A DNA stretch of 64,000 nucleotides, taken from assembly GCF_036417845.1 (NCBI RefSeq), contig NC_089978.1:86050007-86114006 (forward strand), written 5' to 3'. Under the pieces are notes generated by a model. The model had not been told where the DNA came from. It saw nothing but the letters and a program-made list of their open reading frames with translations, and did not search any database. The translations under genes and the position numbers were made by a program. Source of the DNA: Apteryx mantelli (lineage: Eukaryota; Chordata; Aves; Apterygiformes; Apterygidae). The number at the start of each line of letters is the position of its first letter. Within the stretch, counting starts at the first letter, position 1. Shown one piece after another: positions 35,701 through 47,700 of the stretch.

Positions 35701-38700
35701 CTGAATATCTTGATTAGCCAGAGCAGATGGCTAAAACACGATAGATGTGATTCTATTACCAGGAACATTACAGCTTCCATTTGTACGACTGGGACCGGTG
35801 CGCAGATCTGAGGGCAGAGTCAGTGCTAATGTTCTGGAGACTGTCAATATTTAAGCAATCAAAGGGAAGAAAAGTTGGGTTACTTATTGTTTACATTTCA
35901 GTAAAACCTAAAAACCCCAATCAGTTGTCATGGTCTCATGGTACGAGGTGCTGTACACACTGTTAACTGGGAGAGGAACTGGCTGTGGAGAATTTGCAGT
36001 CTGTGTGTCAGATTGAATGCAGCAGGCTGGGAGGTCATCATTGCTGCCGGGTGACGAGCCCATGGTGGTCACATCAGCTCAGGCATTAGTACCTGGTGTT
36101 CAGATGTGGGCAACATCCTGGCCACAAAAGAGCAGAAGGGAGTTCAGTGAAAAAAAGCAGAAGTGGGCAGCCTGGGCTGTATAGTTTGCAGTATAAGCAG
36201 TGACACATCCAACAGTTGCTTTGCTCACAAACAGGTTCTGCAATAACCTGTTTTCTTTTTATTTTGGAAAGTGACACTAACACTAACCCTGTGGGATCCC
36301 CTTGGGTGGTTTCTCACCAGTTCTCCGTCAGTGTTCTCAACTCCCATCATACCATTTAAGATACCAGGAGCCATGAGATCCTGTCTGACCTCCTGTCCAT
36401 AGCAGGCTGCTCACTTCCCCCATGCACACCTTCTGCTGTCTACAATCTTAGGCAGAGCAGTGAATTTCAACGTCCGGAAGAGCAAACTGTGCCCTGGGGC
36501 AGAAACTGAGGGTGACTCCTGGGCCCCTTGCAGTAGAAAGGCACTGAAAGACATCCTAACAGTAAGCCAGAACATGTGCTGTAGAGGAAGGCAGAAATCT
36601 GAAGTCCCTTGTAAGAAACTACCTTCCTGATCCCAGTCTCATAATCAGTTTAACCTGAGTGCAGGAAGTTGCAGAGCATCTAAGAGAGATGTATCCTCAG
36701 AGCTCTGTTCCTCTTGTCCTCACCTGCTCTCCTGCTACAGCCAGTCTCTGCAGCTCCATGGGAAGGCAGGAGAAAAAACAGTACCGTGACACTCCAAGAC
36801 GAAAAACTATTTTTTGACACTTTCAAACAGCCCTGAAACATGGGATTTAGTCATAGCCTGTCAAATGACCTGGGAGAGCCAGAGACAAGGATGCCATGCC
36901 AACACCGGCTGCTCTGGCCATCCAGTTCAATAACTCTTCTCACACCCTGCCTGCATGCACAGTGGCTGATGAATATTTCTTAGTATCTGGATTAAAACAG
37001 ATCATTTCAATGACACCAGACCACTTCCTAAGTACTCTGACTAAAGATGCAGATACCAACCTGTCCCCCAGAAGTGTCCCCAAGCAACCTGTTATCCTCA
37101 CCGCTTAGAAATGATGTCATGTTTCAAATCTAAATTTTTCTGACCTCTAACCATTTTATCTGCCTACACCTTTCTCAGTAGGATGGAAACATCCCTTACT
37201 TCTGCTTTTCTCTCTGTGAAAATATCTTTACATGGTGATTATCCTTGAAAGCCACCGTTCAGCTAAACTGACTTAAAATTGTTTTCCCTGCTCTTGTCTC
37301 CTTTTGGCAGCTTGCTTTAAACTCTTCCCAATATTTGATGTCCTTCTTGAAAGCAGACAATGGCACAAACAGAACATTCAGCATGGTCCTACAGTGCTGT
37401 CAGCACCAGAGACAACATTACTGCCACATTGCTAATAATAATCTGACTAATAACATAATAACATCCAAGGATTGCATTTGACTTTTGCCCCAAAATGGAG
37501 CTGAAAGTTTATATGGAGGTGACAGTATCTTATGACTGTTGTCTTTATGAAGTTACAGAAAGGACTTAAGCATCAGTTAAACATACCAGACTTTTAAACT
37601 AGCTAGCTCAGGAACTGATTACACTAAAGACCTGACACCATAAGAATGGCATGAGATATTTCATTTTCTCAGGTGCAGCGGAGAGGTTCTCTAAAGTCTT
37701 CTCTTGCTGACCTCTTTCCTTGAAAGACTGCCAATCTGTTGGCATACCATGTCCACTTGAGTCCTAGATGTACTATTTTGCACTTGATATGACTTCTGTT
37801 AGACTATGGTCATTTATCCCAATGATTCTCTAATATTTCTTGCAGTCTGGTCAGCCATAATGTCATCTGCAAACTTTCCCAGCAAAAGTTTTACAGCCTG
37901 CTGGAGAGAGCTGATAAACGCAGCAAGTAGCACTGCAGCCAGAGTGCGTTCCCAGGAGCCAGGCTAGGGATGGCTCCATGCACTGGCACCTTCGTACGAG
38001 CATGTTCGGAGACCTGTCGCGGAACCTGCTGGTGAGGCCATGGGGCTTGGGGTCCCTGCTTGGTACTGCTCTCCCCAGCCTGGCCACAGCCTCAGCACTG
38101 CTGTTTTCATCCCTGTCCCATGGGAGAGGGTCATGGATCGTGTGAGCGTGGATGGGGGAGGGGAAACCGCATGTGCCTGGGCACATGCATGTGCATATCC
38201 ATGTGCAAGGTCACCCATACCAACATGACCACATGTGCTGCACCTCCCTTACATGCCAATGTGGCCCACATCCTTTTCACATGACTGATAATCCCGTAAA
38301 GAAAGAAAGGAAGCAATTTGTTTTGGCAAAATCTCTCATGCATTAAACAATAGAAACTGATGTTAATTATAATTTCTTAGTAGTAGTTACAGCTCCATTA
38401 TTCCATCAACAACTGACCTCAGGCAATCCAAATACTTGCAGTTTCCTTGTTCACACCTTTCACCTTTCTAAACTTCACAACTTGGAGCCAGTTCTCAAGT
38501 TTTTGGGAATTTCTCCAATTTTTCAAAATTTGTGAAAAACGAACATCTATGGTTATAGTTGTTCCCTATCTGGTTCCTTTAATACTCCTAGGTGTAAATT
38601 ATTCAGGCCTGCTGATGTGAAAATGTTTTGTGTTAGCAGATGTTGGCTCATATCTTCCTTAATACAGCTGTCAAGCTTGCTACTACATCTACAGCACTGC

Positions 38701-41700
38701 ACACATGGTTTGGATACCTCCTCTGCATTTATTCTTAAAGACCAATAACTAGCGATTGCTTTCCACCTTCTCTCCATCATTGTTTATACTTTCACCATTT
38801 ACATGTATGGCTGACTTACTGATTTTTTTGTTCCTGATAAATTTAAAAATGCACATTTGTCTGTCATACAGTGACCTTTGATATTTTGTTGGCTCCTTCA
38901 GTTTCCCTTATCAGACACCTACATTTTTAAACTCTGATATTTGCTGTCATTTACGTTTGCTTTTTTTCCCATCTGTTGTATATCGATTTTTTTAATTATG
39001 GCTTTGAGGTTTTATCACAACTCCACATTTTCTCTCAGTCAGAGTAGCTTTTTGCCTGGCACAGTTTTTTCAGGGCAATGTGGGGAGGCTACTACTCAAC
39101 TTATGTGTCATTAGTATTGCCCACTTTGCATTTACTTTCCCAGTCAGTTATACTGACAGCTGGTGCTGAGAAACATGTCAAGCTGGGGTATTGGCTGTCT
39201 GTGGGAACTCGCTGGTTTTGAAGTCAGAGGGTGTTTTAAAAATAATGGGTACCATCCCTCCCTCAGATGACAAGTCTCAAGTCCAATTGTAAAACCTGCA
39301 TCAAACTGCTAGGCTGTCCCCACTGAAATCATTGACTTGGGATCAGGGCTTCATTCAAAGACTTCACTGAAGATCACCCACTGAGAATAGTTAGCCTAGG
39401 TACAAGGGGTGCTTTCTAATAAGGAAAGCGTCGCCCACAGAACTCCCACTATTTCCGGTAGTAACCTTCCCGTCCATTGTTTTCCATATCTATAGTTAAT
39501 TCGTGAAATGGTTTATGCTCTGGACAGTAGTGATTAGGAATAGCACAGTTACTAGTAAGTGGTTACTATTTAAGCAATCCTTCCCAAATATACCAAAGAA
39601 ATTTAATGTTGTCTAAAACACTCTGTCTCTACTCTCACTCTTTGACCTGAATCATTCCTAGACTGAAATTCCTTTTAATCCAGATTCCAGGATGGTGTAG
39701 CAGTACGCAGGAATATGAATTGAAATTTGAACTCAGGCTTCAAAAGTAAGAACTATGCCACTTCCATCACTGCATCTTTTTTTTTCCCCACTGAAATGTT
39801 AATTAATAGGAAGAGAGAGTACCTGGCAATGTATGTAAGACTAGCCCATTAGAGATGTCTTTGTGCACATGTGCAATTTACTAAAGTAAAGATTTTAATA
39901 ACAGATGTTCACCCAAGAATCATGCATAATAATCATAATCTTAACTAAGTATGCTGAAAGCAGATAGACCCAAAATAGATTGTAGGAGTGTGTTGATGGG
40001 TTAGACAGTCTAGCAATTTTGTGGATTTATTGAATTATTTGTCTTCAAAACTATAAATATTCATAGTGTTCATGGTGGAAACAATAAAGAAAGTTTGGGG
40101 CATTGTATTTCTCATAAATTTCCTCAGATACTTAGTACGACTTTTTCATTGCTTTCAGAATGGGACTTTACACTCAACAAGACTCCATGTTTCATTTATG
40201 CAGTCTTCATAGAGCATCAAGTTTTCCTTTGTTGCTTGAGGCTTTTTGCATGATAATTGAGCCGGTCCTTCAGACTATGTAGGCAAAACAATAATGTGAT
40301 ACTAGTGGAACATAATTACAAATTTTTAATGAGAAGATTTTCATTCACTACGTTCATAGGCCAAGACCAGATCAGGGTGCACACACTAAGCTTACAGATG
40401 GGAACAGATGACTCTGAGGATCAGATGAACTGTAAAGTGTTCGTGTTTTTTTCCTCTTTTGGTTTCAGGTGGGAACAGAAATGTGGGAACACATTGACTA
40501 AAAGGCTGTTCTTTCATCATTACAATAGTAAGCACTTGCAATTTCAGGAGCTCATTTTCTAGAGCTGGGAAAAATGCAGCATTTTTACTTCACAGTAATT
40601 TACACAGCTATTTTTCTAAGACTTCAGTCCACCCCAACTAATCCCTACTTTTTATTTAAATTTCAGGTTCACATTAGCCTAATATCTCAAAATAGAGCTC
40701 AGTTAAAACAGATTCAGAAGCTTGAAAGTGGCTTTCTAACTTCAGAGAAAAACAGAAACCATAGAGTAAGTCTGAAAGATGACAAATCTGTCTGCCAGCC
40801 TGCTGCAGTCTGAGCAATGGGGCTGGTAGTGAAGCAAGGACAGGCAAGCTTTTAGAAATTTTGTTTGAACAGTTTTTAAGGCACTTGTTCTTTCAGACAT
40901 TTTACAAATTCAGGAGCGGGCGCCAGGATGTTCTTATGTAAACGCTCTGTAGGACATAGTAATGGATGATATTATTTAGATGAAACATGTGTCAACTCTA
41001 AAGTACTCCTGCAAATCCATTCTGGAGTGGCAGAATCCCTTATCCCTGTAGGAAGGATGGAGAGAATTTTTTTCTCTTCAGATATTTCTCGCCAGTGTGT
41101 TTGCAAAGCCACAGGGTCTTGCTGTATGCAGCACGACTTCCCATTTGCCTTGGAAGGGAGGTGGAGGGAAGAGGTTCAGCTGGGGGAAGACAAGTATCTT
41201 TGAAAGGACTGTGAGAAAAAAGAGTAGTGCTCTGTGAGAAAACCTATTTCAGTCATTTTCTCTTGCTCCAGTCCTACTGCAGCAAAAAATGAGGGAGAAG
41301 GAGTTATGAGAGCACCTCAGTGCCTCTTCTGAAGGTGCATTTAACAAATGAGAGGGATGTATGTAAATGCTGCTATAAAAGCTTTGCTGTGCTATTGGGT
41401 CACCAGCAACATCCCTGGTGAGCTGCCTGTGTGAACACCCGCTTTTGCAGATGTTTCCTGTTGCCATAAGGGAGGGACATTTACCATTACCAGTGGCAGA
41501 AATTGCAGTTTCGCCTTGATATGTTGTACCATATATCCCTCAGTTCATGGTCACAGAGAAACTACTATTATTAAAAAAGACACTAGTGATTTTGGCTGAA
41601 ATTAGGGTCTACTGACCTGCCACTTGTAAAAACAGGTGATATCTCCCAGCTTAAAAAGCCCATCTTGTTATTCGTCACCCATACCTATCAGACACATAAT

Positions 41701-44700
41701 GAGGGCTGTTGTATAGGGAATATTTATTAGCTTTAATTACTGACATAAGGGAAGGGGGAAGGGCATCAGTACAAAGCAGTCAAAAAGCAGAAAAGCAAGC
41801 TAGGCTGCCTACAGCACCAGCTTTCCCACGCAACACAGCCTTATCTCCTTAAAGAAGCAAAAAACAGAAAGTGAGACATATGGAGCTCAATTAATTTAAA
41901 ATCCAAGGAAAAAGATCTGATTTTCCTCTGGAGCTTTAGTTGTTTTAATTTGATTTTTTATGACTGATGTAGTTGGCAGTAATTAAGTGGATGAAGGTGA
42001 CAGGAAAAGAAAACCATGATGGACACACTGGCCCTGCTGCCACTTTAGGGATAAGGTACTTTCTTCTCCAGTGTAAGAGCAAAAGCAACCCCTCGTACCT
42101 CTGTGCTTTTGAGGGCAAAGTCCATTTATATTTCAGCTGGTATGCATTTTTTCTTAGCTCAGTTGTGGAGCACAAGAATGGCTAAAATACTTTGCATGAG
42201 CAGAGAAGCTGCATCTAGGGAATTTTGACATCCATTTGGGGTCTTATTTTGATCTGTGCCTTTGGAGAATATATCTGCAACTGTTTTTCTTGTGACAAAA
42301 ATACTTCTGTGTTTATATTTAAAGTTGTGGCTTTGGGACTAAGTGTATGGTATTAACCAATGTTTGCATAGTCAAAGTTTGAGAGTACATTTGGTGATGT
42401 TATCGTTAGTAACATTATAATTAACACAAGGATAATGACACAGCTTTCCACAGTTTCCCTGACATATTAACCTCAGTGGGAAAAATACTTACCACGTAAA
42501 ACCTTGTGTGTGTCACATCTTAGCAATATATAGTCATTTCAGTGGTTTCAGTTATGAGAAACAATTATCCAATGAGCACAATAGAGATCCTAAGAGACAA
42601 ATGCAGGATTTTGCCAGGATTCAGTGGAGAAGCAAACACTCTTTGGGCTCCTACCAATCACTTCTGCCATGCTTTTTTTAACTCTAGTGGTTATAACAAA
42701 TTCAGTCAGAAATTGAATTCTGGTTGCTGGGATTAGGTTGACAAATGACTGTGCACCGTATGCTACTGAATTCTTGTGTCAAAGACACTGCACTGGGTGA
42801 GGTTTAATTAGGATGCCCAGGTAGCACTGACCCCTGCCAGCTCTGTCTCCAAAGGTGGAGGAATCATGTTGCACCACGCTGTGCCAGCCTTCCCACAAAT
42901 CCTTTTTGCAGCTTGAGCCACAGGGCTGAAGCAGCTCCATGATCAGTTTCCTCCTCCGAGGCTTGGAGACCAACTCTGGAGAACAGGGACCACATCAGAG
43001 GTGCTATGGAAGGTGAAGGTGTGAATTTCCCTGCAGGGTGAATCCTAAAGGCACCTTGGGAAACCGCTTTGATCTGCCAGAGCCTTACAAAGAGATGATC
43101 ACCCTTGGCCAAAACTCCCAGCCGATGCTTTTGAGGTTATCCTGTGATTATTGCACTTAAGGTGGATTTAAAATGATGGGCTGATTCTTTTTTTTTTTTT
43201 TTTTTTAAAGCCCCATGTGCAATTTGTTTGTAATGGCAGAGAATGAGACCCTGAGACACAGAGAACACCAGCATCTGTCCTGGCCAGGAAATCATTCATA
43301 GCTGCTGCGTGCAAGGCAGGTTGCAGCCTAGCAAGTGCAATGGGAACAGAGAAGTCCAAAGACTGAGCGATAGGAAAGGTCAACATCTCATTCGCATTTC
43401 CAGCCAAATCAGCAACCCAGTCATTTTCATCTGGGCCTTTTGAAAACTGGAGAAAGATTGGAGTTGACACAAGTTCTTAACTCTATCATTTTTATTCAAC
43501 TGAGTATTCAGAAGGCACATTTTTCTTTTTAAGCTTTAGCCTTTATTGTGGTGCATGAATCATACCTTTGATTTTTAATCTTTTTTAAGAATTTCTTTAA
43601 GAACAGGTTGGGGAAGGAGTTCAGCTGAAACACAGCAGTATCATACAACAATTAGAGAGAGAGAGATGGAATGGGAGAGGAAGCAGAGGTGATAAACCCA
43701 AAGCTATGACTGGGTTCATCACAGACAAGCTGAGAGTGCAATGTGACACATACTCTTAGATCTCATATTATTGCATGGGTGGAAAATAACTGTTGTAAGA
43801 ACCTTGCATAAGTGCTCACTCTGCCGGCCACGTAGGTCCATAACTCCACTGAGGTATGTGGACATATTCATCAAAGTCTCCTTCAAAGTGGATTGGATTA
43901 TTCAAATGCTGGAAGCTAAGTATGGAAAAGTTAAGTACCTCAGACTCACTCCTAAATTTAGCCATCTGAAATTGCCTATGAAGCTAGTCCTCTCATTGCC
44001 CAGAATCCCTCTACAGAAAGTGGAAAGAGATGCAACTCCAAAGGATTTACCATCCCACCTCTCTCAGATATCTGTTTCAGGACTGGAGGAATTACCCCTG
44101 GAATTGCCTCTCTCTCCACTGACTATAGCAGAAGCCTAGGTAGATGCTCTGCTCTCAGATAGTTTTAGTAGGGGAGATGCATTCCACCCCCATGATCTAA
44201 TGCAGATATGGGAACTGGATTCAATTCATCCAAATTCAGTCAGCCTTTGGGTGGCCATTTACACCTGAGCTTCTTACCTTCCACCTGTATTTTTCACAGG
44301 AGACAGAATGAAGTGCTGTAGCACTAAGTGATGCTAAAAGTTAAAACCTATTTGCTGGAGATGTAAATGGCATGGCTTAGACATTGCTCATGTCTCACAG
44401 GGGTGGCCTACCATGGAAATCAGAAGTGTCCAAGATGGAGTTCGTTGCTGTGATGCTGATCATAACTGATTTGATTGTGCAGAGCAGGAAAAACTGTGCT
44501 CAGCAATTTGGGGGAGAACCTCACAGCTTTGCCTAGGCATGGCAAAACTCTCTAGCGATGGCCCTAGGGAGAGCAGAGGTGTCTCTGCAGGACGGAGGGA
44601 GCTTGCTCTCGCATGCGTAGGACCAGCCATTTAGCAGGAAAAGTAGGAACGGCTCCCAGAGCCAGAGCTATTCTTTTTCTGAGAAGGAGTGGGCATGCAA

Positions 44701-47700
44701 CTGATGTGCATCTGATAAGGGAAAGGGAAAGACTAACTCACTGAAAAAGAAGAGGCACTGGACAAAGCTGTGGAAAGCTTGAAATCGCGTTTGACACATG
44801 AGCTGAAAATACAGATGTGGAAAAACAGGACTAGCTGCTGCTCAAAACCAGTCCAGCTTGCTGCAGTTCTTAAGAAATTTTAACCAAATTATAAAATTCA
44901 GGATTGGCCCCTCTTGAAAGTGGTGTGCAAAAGTAGAGGAGTAAGGATATGAGCTGTGCTCAGTAATCAACCAAGAGATGCAGCTTTTTCACTTTCTGAG
45001 CACAGACCACAGGAAGCTCTCCCAGAGGCCCCATAGCCCCAGCGCTGGGAGATGGCCTGTGCACGCACCAGTGTGTCTCCACAGAGAATAAACTTCTGCA
45101 GCCAGAACCAAAAATGTGGGAATGATGTGGGAAAATAGGGCTGTTGAAACATAAGCTATGGAGAGACCCATTAAAATAGCAGTAACACAGCTGGAAATAA
45201 AGACTGCCGCTAGGTCAATAATGACCAATTAAGCATTAATACTAAGATGAAAATAAATTACTGAAGATCTCTGAGTAAGTTAGCTCACCATAAAGTAAGT
45301 CATACAAATAGTCAGCAAAATAATTTGATTCAATTGTCAGCCTTGTAAGAAAACATGTACCCATGTTTCTATGTCTGAGAACCTACATTTTCAAAACCTA
45401 TTTTTCTAGCTTCTTTTTTTCTGGTTTATTTTTTTGTACTTTTGACCTCATGATTTGGGTCTACACTGAGCTCCTTGCAACCAAAACCTTCCATAGATCT
45501 TCTTTATATCTGTTGTAGCAGGCTTTATAAAATAAACTAAATGCCTAATAATCAGTGCCAGCATTCCTAGCCATTTGTAATTACGTTCTTTCAAAATTAT
45601 ATTGTTCGGAAATGCCATCTCTAATTAAAATGTACTAATAACTTGAAAAGGATTCATTTTCTGACTCTCCCTAATCTATTTATGTTCATGAAAATAAAAC
45701 AGAATCTCTCTTTCTCTGTATATTTCAATTCATTTACATTACTCAAAATTAGCACTAGAAAATATTCTCTCAGCTGGCTACATTATATTTAAGAAAATCA
45801 CTGAAATAATTATGCTAATATGCCGTGGTGATAAGCATACAATAAGCACCTAGAGAAATAGCTTGGAATTAACTAAATTTATTGATATCTTGATATGTAA
45901 TTCGTTTCTGTTTGTATTTATTCTCTTTAAGGTTTACTGAAGATGTTCAGTTAGCTAGTGTTTCTGTCAATAATATATAACCAGTGAACCAGACTATAAT
46001 GTGAGCTATTTTAGCTGCACTGTTTTATTAATCTGCCTATCTCTTCCATTTTATTACTATAACAGTTGTAACACCATATGTGTTTAAATGCTGTGATTTT
46101 CTTCACCTGAGATGATGATGTTGCACTAGAAGCTTGTGCTTTGTAGTATGACACCACTTAACCCCTAACTTCAGAGTGCACATCAAAGCGGTGCCAGGCA
46201 AGCATGAAAAATACTGCGTCTGGCTACTATAGCTGTGTAGCTGCAGTAAAGGGGAGAGCTTGGGAAATAAGCAGTTAAACAAAAGACTAATGAGCACGAT
46301 GTTTGCAGGCCATTAAAGGACTGAAAATCATCCACTCCAGACACCCACGGGATCATATGGAGAAACATCTGCAGAAGGAAAGATGTCCATATACAGTGTT
46401 TAAAGTGTATATGTATATATTTATGTATATATCTATATAAATATACATATATGTATATAAAAATAGACACATACATATGTGCACATATATATACATTCAC
46501 AGAGAGAGACTAGGTGCACTGAAGAGAGTGTTTATAACTCGAGGTTAAATGCATGCTTATCCCGTAAACAAAGCAATTCTGAAAAAAAAAAAAGTGTATG
46601 ACTGATTGATAGACTCACTTATAAGATGATGAGCTTTAGGGTAATGCAGACTACAGTATATAGGGCACCTGTAAAATGTGTATGCCGTGTCCCTGGAGCT
46701 GACATTCAGGCTGCTGGGCGGTTGGGTCCTGGTGCGTGCTGTCATGTCTTGGGCAGAGTGCTGTGCTCACTACCCCCGCTCCTGTCTCAGGGCCCAATTC
46801 AGCTGGTGAAAGAGCTGGTACCCTGGAAGGAGCTGAGAAACAGACTCCGGAGCAGCCATATGGGGGTCAGGCCAGTACACTGCCATGCCAAAAATGGGCT
46901 GGGGCAGCTGAGGGCCCAGGGTCTTGGCAACCCTGTAGATTGGACAGAGTCCAAGGGGCCAAGTGAGCCATGGCCAGTTCAAGAGGTAGACCCTGGAAAA
47001 AGCATCCAACAGAGCAATTCACTGGAAATAGCAAAACTGTAATTGTTATGGTAATGAGCCTGAAGAATGATTTATGAAAGCCATAGTTATTTCCTCCTAT
47101 TTTTTTTTTCTTCTGGAGTTTTCCTTAAATATATATATGAATTGTAATTTATTTGTAGTGTACGTTCCTGCCAGACCAGGGCTCCTTTGTTCTCTGGTCT
47201 TCCCGTTCCACACATCAGGTTCAAATAAGTTTGCTTCTTTCATTTTCTTGGATTCTAAAACACAACTTTGTGAAAGGTTGAACTTGTGAAAGACAAAATA
47301 GCAAATCAAAAAAATGTCATCTACCTATTTAGCATAGCAAGAAATACTTTTCTTCAAGCAAGTTCTTGTGTTCTTTTCTTCAAGCAGCTCTGACTGCTTA
47401 GCCTGGGTGTATTTAGTTATGGACAAATGACAAATGCCAACTACACCACCAAGCAGCAATTAAAATGGGCAACATGCTCTTTGCAGCCTCAGAAAACATA
47501 AGATTTGGCTTGCAGGAGGCTGTGTACTCACAGCTCTAAAAGAAATATGTGGCAATGTCTGCAAATTCAGTAACCCCTCTAGTTTCCTTGAACAGTGTTC
47601 TGCAAAGGGGTGTAAACTGTCATATGCTTTTCAAAAGAACCCTATGATTACATGTCCTATCTTAATGTTATTTGGACACATACATATTAATGTCAGGCAG

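Noticed and set aside
46626..47042. 138-codon frame in intron 1
   Set aside because: It lies in a GC-rich patch with an open antisense frame. No domain was recognised and no matching splice signals fit the GRPR frame.
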